DNA of 64,000 nt from Valencia hispanica. Its lineage: Eukaryota > Chordata > Actinopteri > Cyprinodontiformes > Valenciidae. The stretch covers positions 29,589,235 through 29,653,234 of the forward strand of contig OY747712.1 of the NCBI GenBank assembly GCA_963556495.2, read 5' to 3'. A program made the translations under genes and the position numbers. The notes beneath the pieces are model-generated. The model ran no database searches. It saw only the letters and a program-made list of their open reading frames with translations, and had not been told where the DNA came from. The number at the start of each line of letters is the position of its first letter. Position 1 is the stretch's first letter. Below are positions 24,771 through 33,985 of the stretch, one piece after another.

Positions 24771-26689
24771 AGTGCACATTTGCCTGAATGCAGCTCTCAA
24801 CGAAGCTTAAAGCAGCGTAATACCGGACTCTGACTAAGTTAACACATTGCAGCCCTTGGAAGGCGGAGCAACGTACATGTTTAAGCTGCACTTTATTGTT
24901 AAGTTGATGTTTCGGTGTATGTTGTATTTTATTAGATTTATATTGGAATTTATATTAAGAATTAGCATTCTAGTAGATGTATTTTGTGTTTTTTGTTTAG
25001 TTTTCACGGTGTATTGGCACTGTTGGATTCTAAATTAATCTTTAAGTAAAAACACTGCACCCGTCGACGCCCTCTATTTCTTCCTTGGTTCGTGGTACTG
25101 CTACATCAATGGATCCTAGAAAATTATGAAAAAAAACTGTTCCAACTCTGTAGCTTTTTCTAGAGAGAGACCAAGGGTAAGAATTTATCTTTGCAAAATG
25201 AAGTGATTCACGAGGGCAAACGCTGGCTTATGCATAATTCTCTTTAGCTGTCCTGTTGGTATAAAACTGGTTATCCTTAGTAAGCACATTGACCAAAGAA
25301 AGTATTCTCCATTTGAGAACTGATGCTTTAGACAGGAAGGCTGAATTTTTCCATTACTGTTTATCTTGTTGATTTGGTTTTATTGTCCGCTGGTCTGTAT
25401 TACATTATTATATTACTATATGTGTGACTTGTTTTCTGTTGGTTTGTTGTACACTTTGATTTGATTTAATAATTTTGTAGAAGGAAGCAAAGATGAGATC
25501 CAGACAGAGAAGGAGCCAGCAGCAGCAGAGCTGTTCCAATCAAACATGGAAATTGGTCACAGTTATTTAGGTAGAATCGTTTTGTGCTAGAGATTGCTAA
25601 CCAAGTAAACACTTTTGTAACACTGTTGAGGCATCATGACTTGATGTAGCCCAGTTGCTTGGATAAGGATATTTAGTTTGTGTGTTGTTTTATTAGTTTA
25701 CAATAATCATACTTTGCAAACATAATTCTGATGTTATGATTTTGTAGAGCATATAGAGAGATGACCTAAGAGATGAGTCTGCAGGAGCTGTAGCTGCAGC
25801 TCCTGCAGAAGCACCAGCATCTTCATTAGTCATGTGAACTGGTAACAATTAAATATTCTAACATTCTGTTATAGATAATGAATAAGAAAAGGTTATTTAA
25901 TTCCAACTATCATAACACCTATTAAAAGATAGATAGATAGATAGAAGCAAATTCAAAACTGATCAATAACAGTACATCATTGAATACATAATAAATGAAC
26001 TAAGTAAAGTTTTGCTTTACATTATTTGCTAATTTATCATTATGGCCTTACTGACAGAGCCAAACAGACTATCCAAGGCAGAACCAATAATGAGAGAAGA
26101 CCAAGTAATGAGAGGGAGAAGAGGAGAGACAACAGCTAGAGATAAAGACAAAGAGAGACAGCAATTGGGGTGAATAGTGTATAAATTATGGTATGTGCAC
26201 AGTGTTTTGTGAGCAATCTAATTCTAAATTTAAAAAAGAAAACTGGGGATTTTACTGGTGGAAGGAGAGAGATGGAAAAAGCAAAGACAAATGGAAAAAA
26301 GAAAGGGACATTCAAGTAAAAAAGAGAAAAGGCAGACCAACAGAAGCAAGTGAAGAAAGATTGATCGAACAATAAATTATTGTTTGGTTTTGCTGTTTTC
26401 AGATGTAATTTTTCAAAACTCAAAACATTGAACATTAAACGTTAAATTAAACATTAGATATAAAATTATAAGCCATTGTATATTAGATGACACATTAGAC
26501 AATTAACATGCATGCATTGAAAATAAATTCTAATTGATGCACCTTACTATGAATGGTATAGTCTATAATCTATTGTAACACTTTCAAAATGATCCTATCT
26601 TGTCTGGGCTAAGCCCAGGGAAGCTTTAAAGGCTGGAGACACCCCTGTCCTGTGCTGTCAGGAAATGTGTGTGAAGTTTAGTTTTTGCT
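24771..26689. other. Intron-like sequence, nothing recognised
   Basis: No exon or RNA gene is seen. It holds a short GATA microsatellite (about 25925-25945), the hairpin at 25778-25809, and a purine-rich stretch at 26060-26350 that creates chance Lys/Glu-rich frames. Confidence 0.5.
25778..25809. repeat. Perfect 13-bp GC-rich inverted repeat
   Basis: Arms TCTGCAGGAGCTG (25778-25790) and complement (25797-25809) with a 6-nt loop. It contains PstI-like CTGCAG cores in both arms. No downstream T run is present, so there is no terminator-like reading. Confidence 0.8.
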
Positions 26690-28244
26690 GTGGTTTAAGT
26701 GTTGTCTAATATCTGGACAACACGTTAATGCAGAACTACAGGCCAATCTCTAATCTCCCATTCATCAGTAAGATTATTGAAAAAGCTGTGTTTCAGCAGT
26801 TAAATGGCTTCATAACAATGACAAACCGTTTTGATGCTTTTCAGTCTGGTTTCCGCGCTCACCACAGCACCGAGACTGTCCTCGTCAAAGTATTTAATGA
26901 CATCCGCATAAATACAGACTGTGGAAGAACCACAGTGCTGGTTCTGTTGGACCTCAGTGCAGCATTTGACACTGTTGATCATGATATTTTATTGGAACGA
27001 CTGGAGAGCTGGGTCGGACTCTCTGGTACAGTACTTGGCTGGTTCGAGTCTTACCTAAAGAACAGGGACTTCTATGTTTCAATAGGAAACTTTTCATCAG
27101 AACGAACAGAAATCACATGTGGGGTGCCCCAGGGCTCCATCCTGGGGCCCCTCTTATTTAATATCTACATGCTCCCACTAGGCAAGATTATAGCGACCAA
27201 TAACATTAGCTACCATAACTACGCAGATGACACTCAGCTCTACATTACAATGTCACCAGGTGACTCTGAACCCATTCAAACCCTAAATCAATGCATTGAC
27301 CAAATAAATGGATGGATGTGCCATAACTTTCTCCAGCTGAATAGAAACAAAACTGAAGTGATTATTTTTGGACCCAAGGAGGAACGATCAAGAGTCAGCA
27401 CACAGCTTCAATTAATACAGCTAGAAACTACTGATCAGGTTCGTAACCTAGGTGTAGTAATGGACTCAGACCTGAACCTCCAGGGTCACATAAAGGCAAT
27501 AACAAGGTCAGCGTTCTATCACCTGAAGAACATCTCTAGGATTAAAGGACTGATTTTGCAACACGACCTAGAAAAACTCATACATGCGTTTATCTTTAGT
27601 CGGATTGATTACTGCAACAGCATCTTCACAGGTCTGCCTAAAAAGTCAATCAGACAGCTGCAGCTGATCCAGAACGCTGCCGCTCGCGTCCTCACTAGAA
27701 CCAGGAAAGTAGAGCACATCACCCCAGTTCTAAAGTCCTTACACTGGCTCCCTGTAGCTCAGAGAATAGACTTCAAAATACTCCTACTAGTTTATAAATC
27801 ATTACATGGCTTAGCACCAAAATATGTTGAAGACCTGTTGTCATGGTACCGACCACCAAGACCACTCAGGTCCTCCAACTCTAGCCTACTTAACATCCCT
27901 AGACTCAGAACTAAACATGGAGAAGCAGCTTTCAGTTTCTATGCTCCCCTTATCTGGAACAGACTTCCTGACGAGTGTAGAGCTGCTGAAACTCTGAACT
28001 GCTTTAAATCGAGACTAAAAACCCATCTGTTTAGATTTGCCTTTGAGTAAATGCTTGATGTTATATGTATGAAATGTGTTCATGCTCTCTTGCTTTTTTT
28101 TTTTTTTTTCTCTTGCTTTATTGTGTATCATGTGTAATGTGTGTTTCTTTTATGTTTCTTTTAAATCACCAAATCATGTAAAGCACCTTGAATTACGCTG
28201 CTGTTGAAAGTGTGCTATACAAATAAAATTGCCTTGCCTTGCCT
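26690..28244 (+). mobile_element. LINE-2-type retrotransposon, 5'-truncated copy 1
   Basis: It contains the reverse transcriptase and C-terminal part of the second reading frame, then a 3' UTR with 'gtgctatacaaataaaattg' and a TTGCC pentamer tail (28229-28244), the usual end of this fish LINE family. The endonuclease region seen in copy 2 (29196-33985, opposite strand) is missing. The two copies face each other tail to tail about 950 bp apart. Confidence 0.88.
26728..28050 (+). CDS. LINE-2-type reverse transcriptase (partial ORF2)
   Basis: This 440-residue uninterrupted frame is the palm, thumb and C-terminus of a CR1/L2-clade LINE protein, which copies its own RNA into DNA at a nicked target. 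Visible motifs: [10 protein letters not shown] (3-12), [13 protein letters not shown] (38-50), [13 protein letters not shown] (74-86, first catalytic Asp75), [13 protein letters not shown] (132-144) and YADD (165-168, catalytic Asp pair). Next comes the L2-type C-terminus ([32 protein letters not shown]). The Met used is internal; full-length relatives have an N-terminal endonuclease, so this is a 5'-truncated but stop-free copy, which suggests a young insertion. It is a TE gene, not a host gene. Confidence 0.9.
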   Translation: MQNYRPISNLPFISKIIEKAVFQQLNGFITMTNRFDAFQSGFRAHHSTETVLVKVFNDIRINTDCGRTTVLVLLDLSAAFDTVDHDILLERLESWVGLSGTVLGWFESYLKNRDFYVSIGNFSSERTEITCGVPQGSILGPLLFNIYMLPLGKIIATNNISYHNYADDTQLYITMSPGDSEPIQTLNQCIDQINGWMCHNFLQLNRNKTEVIIFGPKEERSRVSTQLQLIQLETTDQVRNLGVVMDSDLNLQGHIKAITRSAFYHLKNISRIKGLILQHDLEKLIHAFIFSRIDYCNSIFTGLPKKSIRQLQLIQNAAARVLTRTRKVEHITPVLKSLHWLPVAQRIDFKILLLVYKSLHGLAPKYVEDLLSWYRPPRPLRSSNSSLLNIPRLRTKHGEAAFSFYAPLIWNRLPDECRAAETLNCFKSRLKTHLFRFAFE

Positions 28245-29195
28245 AATATTTATTGTAATTCATGATGAATCTGCATATAACATACAAAAATTTGAATGGT
28301 GTCCTGCATTCTGAAAATAAGGGTGATATGGAAGCCAAATGAACATGATTTTTTTTCTTTTCATTTTGTGTTTGTACCAAAAGAGCCTTACCCCTTAATT
28401 ATACATGTTATTATATGTGATGGTATACTTGATGAGTGTGTTACTTCTGATTGAGTGTCTGGTTACATTTACAGTATGAATGTTTGTTTTGGGGTTATAA
28501 CTGTTGAATTCACCGTAATCTGCTGTGTCTGGACAGGGTACACCAGTTTTACCATAATTTGAACATGTTGGGGGGGGGGTTCTCCAAGGATCAACTGACT
28601 ATCTAGGAATTACATTTCAATGCTCTTCGTGTTGTTCAAATGGGTCAGATTAAATTGATCTGAAAGTAGGTACTTGTGTTAGATTTACTTTCAACTTCAA
28701 AAATCTGTCATCAGTGCAGAAATAGCGTTTTGAGCAATAGTATAATTGTTTATTTGTTATGATATCAGAGTAACAGTTGTGAAAATGCTGTAGCAGTGAT
28801 GCACATGTGTAGTATATGTGGTATGTGAGAACTCTGGTGCTCATGCTGCAATTTTGTTTGACATTACCAAAACAACATATTGTAATTATGTATGCTACAA
28901 TCCAAAATATGTGGCAAGGGAACAGGTTGGTTTAGTACGATATGGAGAAAGATGCTGTCCGTTGGTATTACTAACTGTAGTGATTCTAGTAACAAAGTAT
29001 GGGATGTCTTTCCCAATTCAAGCCCAGATTTACAAGGTAAATGAAGAGCCCCATTAATACCCACTAGCGCCTTTTCTGGTTCACGGCCAATCACTTCAGT
29101 AAATCATTTTTAGCTATCGTAATATTCCCCAATGCTTTTGAGTAGCTTTCATTTTATGATCCGTATGTCTGAAAGACTAATATCGTTGGCTGTTT
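28245..29195. other. Spacer between the two LINE copies
   Basis: Nothing recognised apart from a G run at 28570. It separates the 3' ends of two oppositely oriented copies of the same LINE. Confidence 0.5.
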
Positions 29196-29463
29196 AGGCA
29201 AGGCAATTTTATTTGTATAGCACATTTTCAACAACAAGCTAATTCAAGGTGCTTTACATGATTAATGGGTAAAATAAAAATAGCAGTAAAACACAGACGA
29301 AGCATATAAAGTAAAAACAGCAATAAAGCAAGAAGGATACACAAAACGTATGATACATTATAGCATTACTCAAAGGTAGCTCTAAACAGATATGTTTTTA
29401 GTTGTGATTTAAAATAACTCAATGGTTCAGCAGCTTTGCAGTTTTCTGAAAGTTTGTTCCAAA

Positions 29464-30870
29464 TTAGAGGAGCATAGAAACTGAAAGCTGCTTCTCAATG
29501 TTTGGTTCTAATTTTAGGGATGTTGAGTATACTGGAATTAGAGGACCTGAGTGGTCTGGGGGTTTGTATAGTAACATTGGATCTTCAATATACTTTGGTG
29601 CTAAGCCATTCAATGATTTATAAACTAGTAAAAGTATTTTGAAGTCTATTCTCTGAGCTACAGGGAGCCAGTGTAACGACTTTAGAACTGGGGTGATGTG
29701 CTCTACTTTCCTGGTTCTAGTGAGGACACGAGCGGCAGCATTCTGGATCAGCTGCAGCTGTCTAATTGACTTTTTAGGCAGATTTGTGAGAACACTGTTG
29801 CAATAATCAATCCGATTAAAGATAAACACATGGATGAGTTTCTCGAGGTCCTGTTCAACATCAGTCCTTTAATCCTAGAAATGTTATTCAGGTGATAGAA
29901 GGCTGACCTTGTTATTGCCTTTATGTGCCCTGGAGGTTCAGGTCTGAGTCCATTACTACACCTAGATTTCGGGCCTGATCAGTAGTTTCTAGCTGTATTA
30001 ACTGAAGCTGTGTGCTGTCTATTGATCGTTCCTCCTTAGGTCCAAAAGTAATTACTTCAGTTTTGTTTCTGTTTAGCTGGAGAAAGTTATGGCACATCCA
30101 TCCATTGATTTGCTCAAAACAATTAATAGGGTTGCAGAGTAGTCCGATTTGAATCGCATTATCCAGCAAGAGTAGTCGAGCTTCTAAAACTCCAGTTCGG
30201 TTCGATCCCAGCCGGACTAAGGTGTATACATGCATTTTAAAAGTCTGATTTCAGTCGGACTAAGGCAATAATTCGAATTTCTCTTTCTGCATGTAAACGT
30301 ACTGATTGTAATGTAGAGCTGAGTGTCATCTGCATGGTTGTGGTAGCTAATCTTATTGGTTGTTGTAATCTGGACTAGTAGATATTAAATAACAGGTGCC
30401 ACAGGATGGAGCCCTGGGGCACCCCACATGTGTGATTTCTGTTCGTTCTGATGAAAAGTTTCCTTGTTCTTTAGGTAAGACTCGAACCAGCCAAGTACTG
30501 TACCAGAGAGTCTGACCCAGCTTTCCAGTCATTCCAATAGTATATCATGATAAACAGTCTCAAAGGCTACACTGAGGTCCAACAGAACCAGCACTGTGGT
30601 TCTACCACAGTCTGTATTTATGCGGATGTCATTGAAAACTTTGACGAGGGTAGTCTCAGTGCTGTGGTGAGCACGTAAACCAGACTGAAAAACATCAAAG
30701 CAGTTTGTCATTGTTAGGAAGCTATGTAACTCCTGAAACTCAGCTTTTTCAATAATTTTACAGATGAATGGAAGATTAGAGATTGGCCTGTAGTTCTGCA
30801 TTACCATGTTGTCCAGATTATTCTTTTTTAGCAGTGGTTTAATGACTGCTGCTTTTAAAGCCTGGGGGAA
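29464..30870 (-). pseudogene. Reverse transcriptase part of LINE copy 2
   Basis: Three broken frames together match copy 1. 30529-30870 holds the PLLKKNNLDN and YRPISNLPF start and LLDLSVAFETVYHD, in which the catalytic Asp is kept. About 30240-30520 holds the decayed GVPQG/YADD region. 29464-30125 holds the [18 protein letters not shown] segment and the C-terminus ([17 protein letters not shown]). Compared with copy 1 it carries frameshifts, an insertion at about 30126-30300 and substitutions, so it is inactive and looks older. Confidence 0.85.
30126..30300. mobile_element. Short insertion inside LINE copy 2
   Basis: Aligning copy 2 with copy 1 shows that about 170 bp here has no counterpart and replaces a few dozen LINE bases. 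It contains repeated 'gccggactaaggtg/gtcggactaaggca' blocks (about 30211 and 30256) and ends near 'gcatgtaaacgta'. Probably a MITE; the superfamily and exact ends are uncertain. Confidence 0.5.
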
Positions 30871-31319
30871 CATATGGAGCTAGAATTTAGACTTTAGTTT
30901 TGTTCTTGTAACTTTTGGTTTTGTAACTTGTAACTTATTATTTGTACTTGTAACTTGCACACATTTTAAAAATACAAATTACAAGTTTCATGTTACAGAT
31001 TTCAAGTTTTGAGTTACAAGTTTCAAGTTACAGATCATTTTACCATATTTGGCTTGCCTGGAAGAACCAATGAGTGACTTGCTGATTTTGACCAACAAAT
31101 CATGTTTCTCGAATTTCTATCCAGTCATGGCAAGAGGAAGGTAGGCCTCTGCACCGCTCACAACCAAACTTGATTACCTTCACACTCTTTACCAGTAGGT
31201 GGTGGTAATGCGCCTCAATAGTTGTCCACCGTGTCATGTCATCAACTTTTTACTCTCTGTAACATAGAAAGAACTCCTATATCAGATCTTCTGTTCCTAC
31301 TGTGTCTCTGCTCTGTCTT

Positions 31320-31665
31320 CTCAAACCCCCAGACGGTCGTGGCAGATGGCCACTCCTACTGAGCCTGGTTCTGTTGGAGGTTTCTTCCTGTTAAAGGGGA
31401 GTTTCTCCTCTCCACCGTCGCTACATGCTTGCTCAGTATGAGGGATTGCTGAAGGATTGCTGTGGTTGGAAAGTCTGCATCAACGGGGCCCAAACTAACG
31501 CCAATGACTGACGCAATCTGCTGGGATTCCTTGAATAGGAAACTTTTTAACTGATTGGAATGTTTGTATAAATGTATTGAAATGACTTCTTGAAGTGCCT
31601 TGAGATGACATCTGTTGTGAATCAGCGCTATATAAATAAACTCAATTGAAAAAAATTGAAAATTC
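31320..31665 (+). repeat. LINE 3' tail nested in the long-TIR element
   Basis: The sequence 'ccccagacggtcgtggcaga', 'gagcctggttctgttggagg', 'tttcttcctgttaaagggga' and finally 'cgctatataaataaactcaa' with an ATTGAAA tail is a very common fish LINE 3' end (L2-like as I recall). Only the tail is present. Confidence 0.7.
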
Positions 31666-31689
31666 TCAACCGCCAGTAATGGGGGTATT

Positions 31690-31990
31690 TCTGATGATGC
31701 AAAAGACTCAGTATGCTGTGATGCATACAGTAACATCAAGGGATAATAAATAGTCCTAATTTAGTAAGTTTAACCCTTCATGAATAAACAGGATGCTATA
31801 ATCAACTTTTGGCAAGTCCAATGATCCTTTTTAGCGATTTTGAAGGTATCAAAGATGGTGCAAAGGTATGCTGTGATGTCTACAAATAAATCAAGAAGAA
31901 ATAAATTAAGACATTTTTAGGTATATTTAACCCTTTATTGGTAAACAGGATGTTCGAGTCACTTTTTGGCAAGTGAACATTCACAATTCC
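31690..31990. repeat. Diverged tandem duplication (~150-bp unit)
   Basis: Two units share the order GTATGCTGTGATG, 'taacccttcatgaataaaca' or 'taaccctttattggtaaaca', CAGGATG, and TTTTTGGCAAGT (near 31690-31820 and 31865-31975). They are clearly related but diverged. They lie inside the long-TIR element and may be part of its original interior. Confidence 0.65.
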
Positions 31991-32229
31991 AAGATTTTCT
32001 ATGTGCTGAAATGTACTATTTATGCTTTAATCTTGTCACATTTAAACAGCACAAAGTCATTTATAGAAATTAACACAGTGTAATTATAAAGCCATAGGAA
32101 ATGAAATCTGTAACTTGAAACTTGTAATTTGTATTTTTAAAATGTGTGTAAGTTACAAAACGTAAGTTAAAGTGCAAAACCAAAAGTTACAAGTACAAAA
32201 CTAAAGTCCTGAATCTAACTCCATAGGAA

Positions 32230-32771
32230 GACACCTGACAGGAGGGATAAGTTAACCCTTTTAATCAGATCAGATCCAATGACAGCGAAAACTTTCTTAA
32301 GGAAAGTTGTGGGTAGGATATCAAGACAGCAAGAGGAGGTGCTTAGTTAGTTAATGATTTTAAATGATTTTTAAAGTTTTTTTTTTTGTTTAATTGAATT
32401 TGAAAAAAATTTCTACATTGGTGTTAGTTGAGTATAACATTGGTAGTCGGTTCGGTGCTGCGCTACAGACCGACCGTCTAGTTGTTAGAATCTTCTCAGT
32501 GAAAAAGCTGGCAAATTCATTGGAGGCCCTGGTAGAATTTATTTCAGGGGCTACTGTCTCTGGAGGATTAATTAGTCTTTCCACTGTTGCAAACAGAGTC
32601 GGTGCATTGTTAATGTTTCTGTTAATGATTTCAGAGAAGAACGATTCCCTAGCAACTGATATATGTTCAGTCTCGCTTTGTAGATCTTGCAGTGAACCTG
32701 GAGTCGAGTTTTCTGCCATTTTCTCTCGGCTCGTCGGCACTCCCAGTGGATCGCTTGTCCACGGAGACTTA
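32230..32771 (-). pseudogene. LINE copy 2, region between endonuclease and RT
   Basis: The minus-strand frame carries NKSPWTSDP, ESFFSEIINRNINN, APTLFATVERLINPP and SNEFASFFTEKIL, which is the linker typical of L2-clade ORF2 proteins ahead of the reverse transcriptase. It then decays at a T-rich run (32375-32390) and resumes as SSLLSGVF just before the long-TIR insertion. The reading continues into the MITE-flanked segment at 33295. Confidence 0.75.
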
Positions 32772-33291
32772 CCCCTTCTTTCCACCGGAGGCGAAAGCAG
32801 AGCGAATCTGCCGCGTCTCAGGAGCGTCATGTCGTTGCACTTTTCTAAATATACGCAGCAGTCCTATTTTCTATGCAGTACGGCTCTAAAACGCGTACAT
32901 TTTGACATGGATAGGGGAAGACAGGAAATAAAATGGATTGGCATCCGGGCATTTTCAAAATAAAAGAAACATGCTGCTTTGCTGTTGCTTTACTTAAATA
33001 TTTTGGATATTCCTTGACAAAACATAAACTTATTGGCAAATATAAAACTGACATAACATAAAACAAAGACCTTTTGGAGCCATGTTGTTGTCTTTTCCTG
33101 CTTGTTGTTGTGCTTACTGACGAAAACACTCGTGATTTTGCTAATCTCGCGTGATTTCGTGCTCTCTGTGTGACAGCTGCTTCCCTGCTGCTATGCGCCT
33201 CATACACACCCGGTGGAAAGGGCCAAGCAGCAGAATGTGAAACGTGCTGCTCCTTTAATGTGCCGCTTAGGCATCCGGTGGAAAGGAGGGG
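32772..33291. mobile_element. PIF/Harbinger-like MITE (520 bp)
   Basis: The ends are CCCCTTCTTTCCACCGGAGG and, reversed, CCCCTCCTTTCCACCGGATG, flanked by TTA on both sides (32769-32771 and 33292-33294). A 3-bp TWA target duplication is typical of PIF/Harbinger. The host LINE frame (GRN|KSPW) is restored exactly when the MITE and one TTA are removed. No transposase is inside; chance frames on the minus strand are not counted. Confidence 0.8.
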
Positions 33292-33294
33292 TTA

Positions 33295-33985
33295 TTTCTA
33301 CCTGAGACTACTTTCACTTTAGTTGGAGCAATGGAATCAATGATGTCTGAGATTTTCATCAGGAAATTATCTACCAGCTTTTTTACTGAGTTAGAGTTGG
33401 GAGATGAGGGGAATGTGGTGGAAGGGTAAATACATTTAAAGGTTTCAAATGATCTGTCCCCTAGAAAAACGCTTTTTTACAACTATCTCACTGTGGCTAG
33501 ATATTTTAGCAGAGATGGTACTTTAAAAGAAAACACAGAAAAGGTCAGATAGCGCAATATCAATTACCAAGATGTCAGATATAGTTAAACCTTTGCATAT
33601 AATTAGTCCAGAGTGTATCCTCTATTGTGTGTTGGTTGTTTGACATGCTGGGTCAGGCCGAAGTTGTTAAGAGTGTCACTTAATATTTTTGCTAGTCTAT
33701 CCTGGGGGTTGTCAATATGTAAGTTGAAGTCCCCCACAAGGATTAATTGGTCATAATCGATACATATTACGGAAAGAAGGTCGCTGAAATCATTAAAGAA
33801 GTTAGAGTTAAGTTTTGGGGGTTTATATAAAGTTATAAATAGAGGTTTTTTAGGCTCATGATATATGGTTGGCTGCTAGGTATTCAAAAGAGTCAAATAT
33901 GGCCAGGGATACCTTTTTAAAGTTCAATGAGTTATGTTTATGCCTACAAGCTGTAGGTCAGACTTATTTCACTTGCATTTACCTT
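33295..33985 (-). pseudogene. LINE copy 2 endonuclease C-terminal part
   Basis: The minus strand encodes KKVSLAIFDSFEYLAA, then the APE-type endonuclease signature LILVGDFNLHIDNP (the GDFN box), FGLTQHV, QPTHNRGYTLD, and after a decayed stretch KKLVDNFLMKI and IIDSIAPTKVKVVSGRN. This is the end of the apurinic-like endonuclease that nicks target DNA, followed by the linker. Stops (for example within ANHIS*A*K) and frameshifts show decay. The N-terminal half of the endonuclease was not recognised beyond about 33985. Confidence 0.8.

Larger units (their letters stand above)
30871..32225. mobile_element. Long-TIR DNA element of unknown superfamily (1355 bp)
   Basis: The left end (CATATGGAGCTAGA, then ACTTTAGTTTTGTTCTTGTA) and the reversed right end (TATGGAGTTAGATT, then ACTTTAGTTTTGTACTTGTA) stay similar for roughly 130 bp, to a shared ACAAATTACAAGTTTCA. 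The flanks carry GGAA on both sides (30867-30870 and 32226-32229), a 3- or 4-bp target duplication within the LINE. The arms are built from repeated TTGTAACTT/CAAGTTAC motifs. No transposase is recognisable. It contains a nested LINE tail (31320-31665) and an internal duplication (31690-31990). Confidence 0.7.
29196..33985 (-). mobile_element. LINE-2-type copy 2, longer, with nested insertions
   Basis: The 3' end (GCAAGGCAATTTTATTTG, 29198) matches the tail of copy 1 in reverse. Going upstream on the minus strand come the C-terminus and reverse transcriptase (to 30870), the linker region (32230-32771), and the end of the endonuclease domain (33295-33985). The LINE is broken by a ~170-bp insert (about 30126-30300), a 1355-bp long-TIR element (30871-32225) and a Harbinger-like MITE (32772-33291). 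Removing the last two rejoins the LINE sequence exactly. The upstream boundary near 33985 is approximate. Confidence 0.85.

Noticed and set aside
32845..33207. 120-codon minus-strand frame upstream of the LINE linker
   Set aside because: It lies wholly or mostly inside the TTA-flanked MITE and breaks the LINE protein order; not coding.
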